The notes beneath the pieces are model-generated. The model saw only the letters and a list, made by a program, of their open reading frames with translations, was not told the DNA's origin and ran no database searches. The position numbers were made by a program, and so were the translations under genes. This document shows, one piece after another, positions 26,027-35,494 of a DNA stretch of 48,377 bases; positions within the stretch are counted from its first letter, which is position 1; the number at the start of each line of letters is the position of its first letter. This stretch comes from Bacillus massiliigorillae (GTDB lineage: Bacteria; Bacillota; Bacilli; Bacillales; DSM-1321). The DNA lies in assembly GCF_000380245.2 (NCBI RefSeq), contig NZ_HG428741.1, positions 1,702,895 through 1,751,271 on the forward strand, written 5' to 3'.

Positions 26027-26797
26027 ATGGCTTATGTTGATATTAACTGTGATATGGGAGAAAGCTTTGGAGCTTATAAAATGGGACGAGATGAAGAAAT
26101 ACTAGATCATATTACTTCAATCAATATAGCATGTGGATTTCATGCTGGTGATCCAACAACAATGCGGAAAACGGTACAATTAGCTTTAGAAAAAAATGTA
26201 GCGATTGGCGCACATCCTGGATTTCAAGATTTAGTAGGGTTTGGTCGAAGAAATATGAATGTATCACCACAGGAAGTGTATGACATCGTTACTTATCAAA
26301 TAGGTGCATTGTATGCATTTGTTAAAGCGGAAGGTGGAGTATTACAGCATGTAAAGCCCCATGGCGCGCTATATAATATGGCTTCAACAAATACAGCACT
26401 ATCAGAAGCAATCGCTGAAGCGATTTATAAAGTGAATCCTGAATTAATATTATTTGGCCTTTCAGGAAGTGAACTTGTGAAGGCCGGAAAACGAATTGGT
26501 TTGTGCTCAGCCAATGAAGTATTTTCTGATCGAACATATCAGCATGATGGAACATTAACATCAAGAAACAATAGCAATGCACTTATAAAAGAGAGTGATG
26601 TAGCTGTTAAACAAGTTATTAAAATGATAAAAGAAGGAAAAGTCCAATCACTACAAGGAACGGAAATAGCCATTGAAGCAAATACCATTTGTATACATGG
26701 TGATGGTGAGAGTGCTTTAGATTTCGCAAAATATATTTCAACTACACTTCAGAACGCTGATATTAATATTCTTAAAATAGCCGAATTCTTAAAATAA
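26027..26797 (+). CDS. pxpA: 5-oxoprolinase subunit PxpA (LamB/YcsF family)
   Basis: A 256-residue protein of the LamB/YcsF family, the third component of 5-oxoprolinase. The N-terminal 'DINCDMGESFGAYKMG' and 'NIACGFHAGDP' (about residues 34-44) are the family signatures, with conserved Asp and His probably binding metal or substrate. 'IGAHPGFQDLVGFGRR' and 'VKPHGALYN' follow. The start has AGGAGGAG 8 bp upstream. It lies 13 bp after pxpC, so it belongs to the same operon. Confidence 0.95.
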   Translation: MAYVDINCDMGESFGAYKMGRDEEILDHITSINIACGFHAGDPTTMRKTVQLALEKNVAIGAHPGFQDLVGFGRRNMNVSPQEVYDIVTYQIGALYAFVKAEGGVLQHVKPHGALYNMASTNTALSEAIAEAIYKVNPELILFGLSGSELVKAGKRIGLCSANEVFSDRTYQHDGTLTSRNNSNALIKESDVAVKQVIKMIKEGKVQSLQGTEIAIEANTICIHGDGESALDFAKYISTTLQNADINILKIAEFLK

Positions 26798-26894
26798 TAT
26801 ATTTTTCTTCAATTTTTCTTCTCATACTTAACATAATGAACTATCCGCACTTAACATCTTTTGATCTATGACAACTGAACAGGAGGAAATACAT

Positions 26895-28085
26895 ATGAAA
26901 AAACAGTCTCATACGAGTTTATTATTAGGAGCCGCCTTCCTGATGGCAACCTCAGCAATTGGTCCGGGTTTCTTAACACAAACCACCGTTTTCACAGAAC
27001 AGCTTCTGGCAAGCTTTGGTTTTGTTATTTTAATCTCCATTATCATTGATATAGGAGCTCAAATGAATATATGGCGAATTATTGCTGTTTCTGAAAAACG
27101 AGCTCAAGATATCGCAAATGACGTTTTACCAGGCTTAGGTTATTTTCTAGCAGCGCTAATTGTATTAGGAGGCCTCGCCTTTAATATAGGAAATATCGCT
27201 GGAGCAGGTTTAGGTGTAAATGTAATATTCGGTGTATCTCCAGAAATGGGAGCATTAATCAGTGGGATTATCGCCTTATGTATTTTTCTAGTACGTGAAG
27301 CTGGAAAGGCGATGGATCGCTTCGCACAAATCATGGGTTTTGTCATGATTATTCTCATGGTATACGTTATGTTTACTGCTAAGCCGCCAGTTGGTGAAGC
27401 GGTAGTAAAATCATTTATCCCAGATGAAATTAATCTTTTAGCAATAGTTACATTAGTAGGGGGGACAGTAGGGGGCTATATTACTTTTGCTGGTGGACAC
27501 AGACTAATTGATGCTGGAATTAAAGGACAAAAAGCATTACCTGAGGTTACAAAAAGTGCAGTAAGTGCAATTGGAATTGCATCTATCATGAGAATATTCT
27601 TATTTTTAGCTGCTCTAGGAATTGTCACTCAAGGTCTGCCATTAGATTCAAATAATCCAGCTGCTTCTGTATTCCAGCATGCTGCAGGTAATGTTGGTTA
27701 TAAAATGTTCGGTATCATCATTTGGGCAGCTGCTGTTACTTCCGTTATAGGTGCCGCATATACTTCCGTTTCTTTTATTAAAACGTTTAGCAAGACAGTT
27801 GATAAATATCAAAAGTGGTTCGTAATGGGTTTTATCGTTATCTCTACTACAGTATTTGTCTTGGTTGGTAAGCCAGTTAATATTCTTTTATTAGCTGGTT
27901 CTGTAAATGGGTTAATCTTACCAATTGCACTAGGTGTTATGCTTATTGCTGTCTACAAAAAGAGTATTGTAGGGGATTATAAGCATCCTTTATGGATGAC
28001 GATATTTGGCGTCCTTATAGTAATTACAATGGCTTATATGGGAGTAGTAACATTAATTGACGGTATTCCACAATTATTTAAATAA
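26895..28085 (+). CDS. NRAMP-like transporter of the oxoproline operon (YcsG-like)
   Basis: A 396-residue protein with about eleven membrane helices. It is distantly NRAMP-like ('LMATSAIGPGFLTQTTVFT' near residue 17), as is B. subtilis YcsG, which sits in the kip operon next to ycsF. The position between pxpA and the DUF1445 gene suggests that it imports 5-oxoproline or a related compound; a metal substrate is less likely but not excluded. The frame is open from 26868, but ATG 26895 has AGGAGG with proper spacing. Confidence 0.88.
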   Translation: MKKQSHTSLLLGAAFLMATSAIGPGFLTQTTVFTEQLLASFGFVILISIIIDIGAQMNIWRIIAVSEKRAQDIANDVLPGLGYFLAALIVLGGLAFNIGNIAGAGLGVNVIFGVSPEMGALISGIIALCIFLVREAGKAMDRFAQIMGFVMIILMVYVMFTAKPPVGEAVVKSFIPDEINLLAIVTLVGGTVGGYITFAGGHRLIDAGIKGQKALPEVTKSAVSAIGIASIMRIFLFLAALGIVTQGLPLDSNNPAASVFQHAAGNVGYKMFGIIIWAAAVTSVIGAAYTSVSFIKTFSKTVDKYQKWFVMGFIVISTTVFVLVGKPVNILLLAGSVNGLILPIALGVMLIAVYKKSIVGDYKHPLWMTIFGVLIVITMAYMGVVTLIDGIPQLFK

Positions 28086-28106
28086 ACTATTAGGAGGGAC
28101 CTAAGG

Positions 28107-28889
28107 TTGGAAAATAAATCACCAAAGCAAATTAGAGAACTTATTCGAAATAATAAATGGATTAAGCCTACTACTGGTTTGGCAAAAGGCTATATTCAAG
28201 CAAACTTAGCAGTATTACCTAAGGAACAGGCATTTGATTTTCTTTTATTTGCCCAAAGAAATCCTAAATCATGTCCAATTATTGATGTTACTGAACCAGG
28301 TTCTGGTGTACCAATATTATCAGCTCCTAATGCCAATATAAAAACTGATATTCCGAAATATAGAGTATTCCGAAAAGGAGAGCTAACAGAAGAACTAACC
28401 GATGTTACTTCTGTTTGGGACGACAACATGGTTGGATTCTTAATTGGTTGTAGTTTTACTTTTGAAGAAGCTCTTTTAAAAAATGGTATTCCTATTAGAC
28501 ATATCGAAGAAAACTGCAATGTGCCTATGTATCAAACGAATATACAAAGCATTAAAGCAGGACATTTCGAGGGACCAATGGTCGTAAGTATGCGTCCAAT
28601 GTTGGAAAAGGATGCGATTCGAGCTATACAAATTACTAGTCGTTTTCCATCTGTTCATGGAGCGCCCGTTCATGTTGGTAAACCTGAAGTAATAGGTATT
28701 CAAAATATTAACAAACCAGACTTTGGAGATGCTGTTACTATTAAGCAGGGAGAAATACCTGTTTTCTGGGCTTGTGGAGTTACTCCGCAAGCAGTAGCTA
28801 TGCATGTAAAACCAGAGATTATGATAACTCATGCTCCTGGCTATATGTTTATTACAGATTTAAAGAATGATCAATTTAGTATTTTATAA
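28107..28889 (+). CDS. DUF1445 family protein (YcsI-like putative hydro-lyase / D-glutamate cyclase-like)
   Basis: A 260-residue protein of the DUF1445/YcsI family. It shows 'RELIRNNKWIKPTTGLAKGY' at the N-terminus, 'DVTEPGSGVP' near 60, 'FLIGCSFTFEEALL' near 111, 'NVPMYQTNI' near 137 and 'VFWACGVTPQ' near 220. The vertebrate member of this family is D-glutamate cyclase, which interconverts D-glutamate and 5-oxo-D-proline. Its place at the end of a 5-oxoproline operon fits that reaction. The start is TTG 28107 after TAGGAGGG. The operon ends here with a strong terminator. Confidence 0.9.
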   Translation: MENKSPKQIRELIRNNKWIKPTTGLAKGYIQANLAVLPKEQAFDFLLFAQRNPKSCPIIDVTEPGSGVPILSAPNANIKTDIPKYRVFRKGELTEELTDVTSVWDDNMVGFLIGCSFTFEEALLKNGIPIRHIEENCNVPMYQTNIQSIKAGHFEGPMVVSMRPMLEKDAIRAIQITSRFPSVHGAPVHVGKPEVIGIQNINKPDFGDAVTIKQGEIPVFWACGVTPQAVAMHVKPEIMITHAPGYMFITDLKNDQFSIL

Positions 28890-28895
28890 TGACTT

Positions 28896-28939
28896 AGGCG
28901 TCCCAAAAGTGATTGAAATCACTTTCGGGACGCCTTTTT
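28896..28939 (+). terminator. Rho-independent terminator of the oxoproline operon
   Basis: Long hairpin with outer arms AGGCGTCCC / GGGACGCCT and inner pairing AAGTGATT / AATCACTT, then five T. Confidence 0.9.
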
Positions 28940-29131
28940 ACGCTATTTTTCGTTCGAAATCAGTCTCATTTTAATCTTATTTTTAATTTGTAGACAAAAA
29001 GGGATAATTTTTAGTGATTTTGTATAAATATACTGAAAAATCTCTCGTGTAAATATACAGAATAGACAGACTACTAAAGAGAGGTGTATACTCAAATGCA
29101 TGTAATTAAGTAAGGAAAAGAGGAGTAAACT

Positions 29132-30085
29132 TTGCTAGCTAGTTTGAATAAAAACCTACAAAAATGGATGCCTATTTTGACACCGCTTAGTCTTGTGGTA
29201 GGTGCATTGTTTGACAATATTGGAAATTCTTTTTTATTTTTAGTTCCATGGCTCTTCGCATTTATGACGTTTTCTAGTAGCTTAAGTATGAACTTTAAGG
29301 ATGTAAAGAGCTTTACTAAATATCATACTATTATATTATTTACCATCGCATTCTTACATATTCTTATGCCTGTTTGGGCGTACTTTGTAGCAACAGCAAT
29401 CTTTCACGATCATTTACTAACAATTGGCTTTATTATCTCAATGGCTGTACCAACAGGCATTACCAGTTTCATTTGGGTGAGTATATGCCGTGGTAATCTT
29501 CCGTTATGTTTATCCATAATATTGATTGATACACTATTATCGCCGCTTATTATGCCTACTTTATTGCATATTGTTGTTGGTGAATCCATTTCTATTGACA
29601 CATCTTCGCTTATAATCAATTTACTTTGGATGATTGTACTGCCATCGATTACAGGTGTTCTATTAAATGAACTAACAAAAGGGAAGATTGAGATAACACT
29701 TAGTAAAAAACTCGCACCATTTTCTAAGCTATGTATTTTCAGTATTGTCATGATTAATAGTAGTGCCATTTCTCCTTATTTGAAAAATTTCACATGGGAA
29801 CTGGTAGGTATCGTTTTAGTTGTTTTCTTCCTTGCAGCATCTGGCTATACGTTTGCTTTAATCATCGGTCATATTCTTTGGAAAGACAAACGTCATGTTA
29901 TAACTCTCGTATTTACTGGAGGTATGAGAAATATCGCTGTTGGTGTTGTTGTAGCAAGTACTTATTTTCCAGCAAAAGTGGCTATGCCAGTTGTATTTGG
30001 AATGCTGTTTCAACAAGTGTTAGCATCACTATTTAGTAAGGTAATAGAAAGGTACCAAACAAATTTTGAAACAATCTCTGCATAA
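29132..30085 (+). CDS. Bile acid:sodium symporter (BASS) family transporter
   Basis: A 317-residue protein with about nine to ten membrane helices. 'FAFMTFSSSLSMNFKDV' near residue 40, 'AVPTGITSFIWVSICRGNLP' near 108 and 'TGGMRNIAVGVVVASTYFP' near 262 are the crossover-helix motifs of BASS-family secondary transporters. Bacterial members carry pantoate, pyruvate or other organic anions; the substrate here is open. The start is TTG 29132 with AGGAG upstream; no other start is better placed. A five-codon frame with its own site (ATG at 29097) precedes it and may be only chance. Confidence 0.87.
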   Translation: MLASLNKNLQKWMPILTPLSLVVGALFDNIGNSFLFLVPWLFAFMTFSSSLSMNFKDVKSFTKYHTIILFTIAFLHILMPVWAYFVATAIFHDHLLTIGFIISMAVPTGITSFIWVSICRGNLPLCLSIILIDTLLSPLIMPTLLHIVVGESISIDTSSLIINLLWMIVLPSITGVLLNELTKGKIEITLSKKLAPFSKLCIFSIVMINSSAISPYLKNFTWELVGIVLVVFFLAASGYTFALIIGHILWKDKRHVITLVFTGGMRNIAVGVVVASTYFPAKVAMPVVFGMLFQQVLASLFSKVIERYQTNFETISA

Positions 30086-30086
30086 G

Positions 30087-30126
30087 AAAAACGCAACCTT
30101 AAAAAATAGGAGGTTGCGTTTTTTTT
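30087..30126. terminator. Rho-independent terminator between the BASS gene and ilvD
   Basis: Arms AAAAACGCAACCT / AGGTTGCGTTTTT with eight T on the plus strand and five on the minus. It probably works for both converging genes. Confidence 0.85.
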
Positions 30127-30136
30127 GGTAGTTATC

Positions 30137-31816
30137 TTAAATTTTCATTACTCCACCAGTATTAGCAGAAGTAACAAGTTTAGAATATCGAGCTAAGTAA
30201 CCTGTTTTTACTTTTGGTTCGAAGCCTTTCCAGTTGGCTTTACGTTTTGCCATTTCTTCATCAGAGATTTCTAATTGAATAGTACGGTTATTCATATCTA
30301 ATTCGATAATATCACCATCTTCAACGAATGCGATTGGACCGCCTTCAGCTGCTTCAGGAGAGATGTGGCCGATACTAATACCACGAGATGCACCAGAGAA
30401 GCGTCCATCAGTAATTAAACCAACTTTAGCGCCTAAGCCACGACCAACAATTTGTGAAGTAGGAGCAAGCATTTCTGGCATACCTGGTCCTCCTTTAGGT
30501 CCTTCATAACGAATAACAACTACATGACCTTCTTGAACTTTACCTGTGATAATGCCTGATAATGCATCTTCTTGAGAATCAAAGCAAATTGCAGGTCCTT
30601 TATGGTATCCACCTACAGAAGGATCAACTGCACCAACTTTTACGATTGATCCAAGTGGAGCTAAGTTGCCGAATAATACTGCAAGTCCACCTTTTTCAGA
30701 ATGTGGATTATCTAATGGATGAATAACATCTTTATCTAGAATATCAGCACCTGCTACATTTTCACGAATTGTTTTGCTACTTACTGATAGGCAATCTCCG
30801 TTAAACGCGCCTGGTTTTTTCAATAACTCATTGATAATAGCACTTACACCACCAGCATTATGCACATCTTCAATATGATAATCTGATGCTGGAGCAATTT
30901 TTGCAAGGTGAGGTACACGCTCAGCAATTTCATTAATACGCTCCATTGGATATTCAATGCCTGCTTCATGAGCTAATGCAAGGGTATGTAATACGGTATT
31001 AGTTGAACCACCCATTGCCATATCTAATGCAAATGCATTATCAATTGCATCGATTGTTACAATGTCACGAGGCTTAATATCTTTTTTGATTAATTCCATT
31101 AATTGCTTCGCTGATTTTTTCACAAATTCTTTACGATCTTCAGAGATAGCTAGAATTGTTCCGTTGCCAGGTAGCGCTAAACCTAAGCCTTCTGCTAAAC
31201 AGTTCATTGAGTTAGCTGTGAACATACCTGAACATGAACCACATGTAGGACAAGCTACTGTTTCAATTTCTTGTAATCTAGCTTCATCAATTTGTCCAGC
31301 TTGATATGCTCCAACACCTTCGAATACAGATGTAAGAGATAGAGCGTTACCTTCGCTGTCTTTACCAGCTTTCATCGGACCACCACTTACGAAAATACTT
31401 GGAATATTAACACGAAGTGCAGCCATCATCATACCTGGAGTGATTTTATCGCAGTTTGGAATACAAACCATTCCGTCGAACCAGTGAGCAGAAACAACTG
31501 TTTCAATCGAATCAGCAATAATCTCACGGCTAGGTAAAGAATAACGCATACCGATATGTCCCATTGCAATACCATCATCTACTCCGATTGTATTGAATTC
31601 AAATGGAACACCACCAGCTTCACGAATTGCTTTTTTTACAATCTTTCCGAATTCCTGTAAATGAACATGTCCTGGAACAATATCAATATAGGAATTACAA
31701 ACGGCAATAAACGGTTTGCCAAAGTCTTCTTCTTTAACGCCAGCTGCTCTAAGCAAGCTTCGATGTGGAGCACGGTCTACACCTTGCTTAATCATGTTGC
31801 TACGTAATTCAGTCAT
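30137..31816 (-). CDS. ilvD: Dihydroxy-acid dehydratase
   Basis: A 559-residue enzyme of normal length. It converts 2,3-dihydroxy-3-methyl acids to 2-oxo acids in valine, isoleucine, leucine and pantothenate synthesis. Iron-sulfur ligands are visible in 'VCIPNCDKITPGM' (Cys122 with the carbamylated-Lys candidate Lys124) and 'CPTCGSCSGMF' (Cys195). 'GVDDGIAMGHIGMRYSLPSR' holds the metal-binding Asp pair. 'GRFSGASRGISIGH' near 470 is the C-terminal signature. GGAGATG precedes the ATG at 31816. It stands alone, away from any ilv/leu cluster. The upstream gap (31817-32053) holds an AT-rich partial palindrome near 31917-31936 that resembles a CodY site only loosely. Confidence 0.96.
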   Translation of the reverse strand: MTELRSNMIKQGVDRAPHRSLLRAAGVKEEDFGKPFIAVCNSYIDIVPGHVHLQEFGKIVKKAIREAGGVPFEFNTIGVDDGIAMGHIGMRYSLPSREIIADSIETVVSAHWFDGMVCIPNCDKITPGMMMAALRVNIPSIFVSGGPMKAGKDSEGNALSLTSVFEGVGAYQAGQIDEARLQEIETVACPTCGSCSGMFTANSMNCLAEGLGLALPGNGTILAISEDRKEFVKKSAKQLMELIKKDIKPRDIVTIDAIDNAFALDMAMGGSTNTVLHTLALAHEAGIEYPMERINEIAERVPHLAKIAPASDYHIEDVHNAGGVSAIINELLKKPGAFNGDCLSVSSKTIRENVAGADILDKDVIHPLDNPHSEKGGLAVLFGNLAPLGSIVKVGAVDPSVGGYHKGPAICFDSQEDALSGIITGKVQEGHVVVIRYEGPKGGPGMPEMLAPTSQIVGRGLGAKVGLITDGRFSGASRGISIGHISPEAAEGGPIAFVEDGDIIELDMNNRTIQLEISDEEMAKRKANWKGFEPKVKTGYLARYSKLVTSANTGGVMKI

Positions 31817-32053
31817 GCAAAATCATCTCCATTTATAAAGTTATCAATTATATCAAAATTATTTGAATTATTGCTCATTTTAACACTAATTCTCGGAATA
31901 TCCTACATTATTAAACAATTTTTTTGAAAAAAATTTAAAAATCTTCACTTTAATTAATAATCGATTAGCTATTTCGGGAATTTTTCACTCTTATTTGTAA
32001 ATTTCACTATTCTAGCTTGCTAAGACGTATATAGTTAGTCTATTTTTTAAAGG

Positions 32054-32509
32054 TTATTGCTTATTTTGCCAATGATGGAATGAATAAATAATTATTAAAA
32101 ACAATATATAGCCATAGAAAGAATATATATGCTCCCATGATTTATGATGTATAAAAAAACCAAATGTTTCAGATTGCTTCTCTATAATCGACATGATAAA
32201 ACTCAAGACCAAAATAAGCGCTGCTCTAGCCCACGAATTTATTTTTTTACTGATGTATAGAAACAAAGCAATAAAAAGTGGGAGAGCGAATAAAGTAAAT
32301 ACAATATTAATAGTAAAAACATCGGGAAATAATCGCTTAGGAAACACATATAAGCCTTTTCCAACAAAAAAAAGGTCTAAATACGTTCCAAGCAAGGAAG
32401 CAAGAAGCATTGCGGGTAGAAACTTCGTTAGTTTACAAATCAAATGAGAAGAACGTTTTTTTGGCAATTGCTGCAAGCTCGATATTTTCGATTGTTTGAC
32501 AATATTCAT
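32054..32509 (-). CDS. CBO0543-like small membrane protein
   Basis: A 151-residue protein with four membrane helices. 'GTYLDLFFVGKGLYVFPKRL' followed by 'FPDVFTINIVFTLFALPLF' is the CBO0543 family pattern found in Bacillus and Clostridium. The function is unknown. The ATG at 32509 has AGGAGAG 8 nt upstream, so this start is well supported although it lies 77 bp inside the 3' end of the DUF2515 gene. A shorter start at Met34 (32410) would cut into the first helix and has no comparable site. Confidence 0.75.
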   Translation of the reverse strand: MNIVKQSKISSLQQLPKKRSSHLICKLTKFLPAMLLASLLGTYLDLFFVGKGLYVFPKRLFPDVFTINIVFTLFALPLFIALFLYISKKINSWARAALILVLSFIMSIIEKQSETFGFFIHHKSWEHIYSFYGYILFLIIIYSFHHWQNKQ

Positions 32510-33506
32510 CTTCGATCTCTCCTAATACATTTTCTTCGGCATGGATTAGATAATTTATAATCTGCCAATCTTCATACCAATCAATAATTTCTGCACTAGC
32601 ATGATTGTAATTCTTCCAAGCGTATTCTAATTTAGGGCTATAGAAACGTGCTGCACCTGCATTTAACCGACAAGATCTTAGTCTAGGTTTTAATTTATTC
32701 CAAGGGACACTTTCATCAACATCATTAAAAATATGAGACCAATAATCTTTTCTAGAACCTGTGTGTGGAGTAGCGTATGCAAACCGCTCTACTAACTTCA
32801 AGTTACTAGGATTATTAAAGAGAATGGAATATAATCGTTTTCCTAATAAAATACGCTTATGTAAATTTTGAAAATGATGAAGTGTTGCTCCAATTAACTT
32901 TACGTTTCCATCTTTATGAAATGGAAATAGAATCTGATTCATCGATAGTAAATCTTGCAATTGATATTCCAGTGTATTAAAGATTGTTTTTTTATAAGAA
33001 GGGTTTTGAATGACCCTTAACTCTAAATAACTTTGCTCATTAATGATTAAAGCAATAGTAAGAATATATGAATCTCGTTTTAAATAGAAATGGTTCCAAA
33101 TGATTCTCATAAAGATTGATACATGAAAATAGGGAAGAAGGTGAAAGAGATTTTTTCCTTGTTTTAAAGATTCTTCATATAGTAAAAATTGAGGATAAGC
33201 ATCTTGAAAGATAAGCCAATTTCCACGTTCCAAAAAAGTAAAAAATGACGTTCGTTGTTTACTTGAAAGTAGACGTGATAGTAATGTTCCATTTAAATCA
33301 GTCATATTCCAGCCACCATTACGTGAAACCATATGACCTAAAAAGGCCCAATGAATTTCAGTGTGGCGCTGATAAAAATCTAAATAGGCTTTCGTTCTAG
33401 TTATGTTGTTACTGTTTAAAGCATTAGTTTGGGCTTTTATATTTTCGATAAGTTTCTTTTCTTTCGATGAAATAACATGCTTCTTGTCATTTGGCACATC
33501 AGTCAT
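32433..33506 (-). CDS. DUF2515 family protein (YppC-like)
   Basis: A 357-residue soluble protein (counted from the first ATG) of the DUF2515/YppC family. 'NITRTKAYLDFYQRHTEIHW' and 'AFLGHMVSRNGGWNMTDL' near residues 36-75 are the family signature. The function is unknown. The ATG at 33506 has no ribosome binding site. The frame is open to 33578, where an ATC codon stands 7 nt after AAAGGAGGTG (33584-33593), with no ATG, GTG or TTG in between. The true start is therefore probably ATC, adding 24 residues, or the start codon has mutated. The 3' end overlaps the next gene by 77 bp. Confidence 0.83.
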   Translation of the reverse strand: MTDVPNDKKHVISSKEKKLIENIKAQTNALNSNNITRTKAYLDFYQRHTEIHWAFLGHMVSRNGGWNMTDLNGTLLSRLLSSKQRTSFFTFLERGNWLIFQDAYPQFLLYEESLKQGKNLFHLLPYFHVSIFMRIIWNHFYLKRDSYILTIALIINEQSYLELRVIQNPSYKKTIFNTLEYQLQDLLSMNQILFPFHKDGNVKLIGATLHHFQNLHKRILLGKRLYSILFNNPSNLKLVERFAYATPHTGSRKDYWSHIFNDVDESVPWNKLKPRLRSCRLNAGAARFYSPKLEYAWKNYNHASAEIIDWYEDWQIINYLIHAEENVLGEIEDEYCQTIENIELAAIAKKTFFSFDL

Positions 33507-33676
33507 TATTAAATCATTTTTTATTTTTAATAGAGAAGCGGGGAGCTTTTGCTGTTTGTTTAACTTATTCCAGAAGATAAAAACACCTCCTTTGAGTAGA
33601 GAATTTATTTCATTTTATTCGAGATTTTTGAAATAAATACTTCTATTACTCTATTCGAAAAAGGAGGAAGTAAAAT

Positions 33677-33718
33677 AAAAAGCAAACGTTTAGAAAATAA
33701 TTTAAACGTTTGCTTTTT
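33677..33718 (-). terminator. Rho-independent terminator of the FAD dehydrogenase gene
   Basis: Perfect 16-bp arms AAAAAGCAAACGTTTA / TAAACGTTTGCTTTTT, directly after the stop codon on the minus strand. T runs on both strands. Confidence 0.85.
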
Positions 33719-33720
33719 AT

Positions 33721-35382
33721 CTATATTAATTCTTTTACAAGTGCTCGACCTGCTTGTCGCCCTGTGAATAGACATCCTCCAACAAACGTGCCTTCAAGGG
33801 AGCGGTACCCATGAACACCCCCGCCACCAAAACCGGATACTTCTCCAGCCGCATATAAGCCTTTAATAGGTGAACCTAATGAATTTAAAACTTGACCAGA
33901 TAAATTAGTTTGTAAGCCGCCAAGGGTTTTCCTACTTAGAATATTGAGCCGAACAGCAATTAATGGACCATTTTTGGGGTCTAAAAACTTATGGGGGGAG
34001 GCTACTCTAATAAGCTTATCTCCAATATATTGTCGTGCTCCACGTAGTGCAGTAATCTGTAGATCTTTCGTAAACTTATTATCCATCTCACGATCACGAG
34101 CCAAAATTTGTCGTTCAATGTCTTCGTAGCGTATCAGATTATTTCCAACAAGTTTATTCATTCCTGCAACTAATTCAAGAAGGTTATTAGCAACTACAAA
34201 ATCTTCACCTTTATCCATAAATGCTTGTACAGCAGGGGGGGCGCCTGGAAGCGCTCGCGATAATACTTTTTTAATACTTTTTTCTGTAAGATCGAGATTT
34301 TGTTCACTTCCTGATAGAGCAAATTCTTTTTCTATAATTTTTTGAGTAAGAATAAACCAAGAATAATCATAGCCTGTGCGCTGAATAGCTTCGAGCGTTC
34401 CCAATGTATCAAATCCAGGAAAATTAGGAGCTGGAAACCGTTGTCCCGTGGCGTCAAACCAAAGGGAAGAGGGGCCTGGAATAATACGAATAGCGTGCTT
34501 AGCCCAAACAGGATTCCAATTCTTTAATCCTTCAGTATAATGCCACATACGATCACGATTCACAATTCGACCACCTGCACGCTCTGTAATTGCTAACATT
34601 CTACCGTCTACATGCTCAGGCACTCCAGAAATCATCTGCTTAGGTGGCTCACCAAGTCGAGTTGGCCAATTTTTCCGTATAAGGTCAAAGTTTGCACCGA
34701 TACCACCGCTAGATACAATTATGGCTTCTGCTTGAAATTCGAAATCACCAATGATTACACGAGAACTACCTTCACCACGCCCTACACTACTAGGTTCAAG
34801 AATACTTCCACGTACACCAATAACAGTACCATCATCTGTTAGCAGTTCATCAACTCGATGACGTGGCCGATAATCAACTATTCCTCTGTCTATTGCTTGA
34901 CGAACTTTTGCTTCAAAAGGCTGAACTAATCCAGGACCTGTACCCCAAACGATATGAAATCTTGGCACTGAATTGCCATGTCCCTCTGCTGTATAGCCAC
35001 CACGTTCTGCCCATCCAACAACGGGGAAGAATCGAACACCCAAACTATGAAGCCATTCACGTTTCTCACCAGCCGCAAAATCAACATAAGCCTTTGCCCA
35101 TTGCTTACCCCAATAATCCTCATAATCTCGATCAAACCCAGCAGAGCCAAGCCAATCTTGCCAAGCTAATTCCTTAGAATCTTTAATACCCATTCTTCTT
35201 TGTTCCGGGGAATCAACGAGAAATAGACCTCCAAACGACCACCATGCTTGACCGCCTAATGATACTTCTGGCTCTTGGTCCAAAAGCAAAACATGCTTAC
35301 CCGCATCAGTAAGTTCACATGCTGCGACTAATCCTGCAAGCCCTGCCCCAACAATAATGACATCATACTTCAATATATTCAC
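33721..35382 (-). CDS. FAD-binding dehydrogenase (ketosteroid-dehydrogenase/fumarate-reductase flavoprotein type)
   Basis: A 553-residue flavoprotein. The N-terminal Rossmann motif is 'DVIIVGAGLAGLVAACELTD' (GxGxxG, about residues 7-26), followed by 'VLLLDQEP'. 'FPVVGWAERGGYTAEGHGN' and 'RFHIVWGTGPGLVQPF' are typical of the large FAD-binding dehydrogenase family annotated as 3-ketosteroid delta-1-dehydrogenase-like. The C-terminal 'GLYAAGEVSGFGGGGVHGY' is the second FAD contact. The substrate is unknown. It stands alone with GAGGTG before the ATG. Base composition looks slightly richer in G+C than its neighbours, which could mean transfer; I judge this only by eye. Confidence 0.87.
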   Translation of the reverse strand: MNILKYDVIIVGAGLAGLVAACELTDAGKHVLLLDQEPEVSLGGQAWWSFGGLFLVDSPEQRRMGIKDSKELAWQDWLGSAGFDRDYEDYWGKQWAKAYVDFAAGEKREWLHSLGVRFFPVVGWAERGGYTAEGHGNSVPRFHIVWGTGPGLVQPFEAKVRQAIDRGIVDYRPRHRVDELLTDDGTVIGVRGSILEPSSVGRGEGSSRVIIGDFEFQAEAIIVSSGGIGANFDLIRKNWPTRLGEPPKQMISGVPEHVDGRMLAITERAGGRIVNRDRMWHYTEGLKNWNPVWAKHAIRIIPGPSSLWFDATGQRFPAPNFPGFDTLGTLEAIQRTGYDYSWFILTQKIIEKEFALSGSEQNLDLTEKSIKKVLSRALPGAPPAVQAFMDKGEDFVVANNLLELVAGMNKLVGNNLIRYEDIERQILARDREMDNKFTKDLQITALRGARQYIGDKLIRVASPHKFLDPKNGPLIAVRLNILSRKTLGGLQTNLSGQVLNSLGSPIKGLYAAGEVSGFGGGGVHGYRSLEGTFVGGCLFTGRQAGRALVKELI

Positions 35383-35494
35383 CTCTTAATAAAGACTGAA
35401 AATTAAAAAACTATTACCACTAAATATACACTAATTAGAATATAGAAAACATTTCTTTAATTTCTTGTATATAAAAATTATGGAGGGCGTTACA

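Noticed and set aside
29097..29114. Five-codon frame with its own ribosome site before the BASS gene
   Set aside because: Too short to judge and encodes no obvious regulatory amino-acid run; could be chance.
31917..31936. AT-rich partial palindrome upstream of ilvD resembling a CodY box
   Set aside because: Matches the consensus only through A/T runs, which are common in this sequence.
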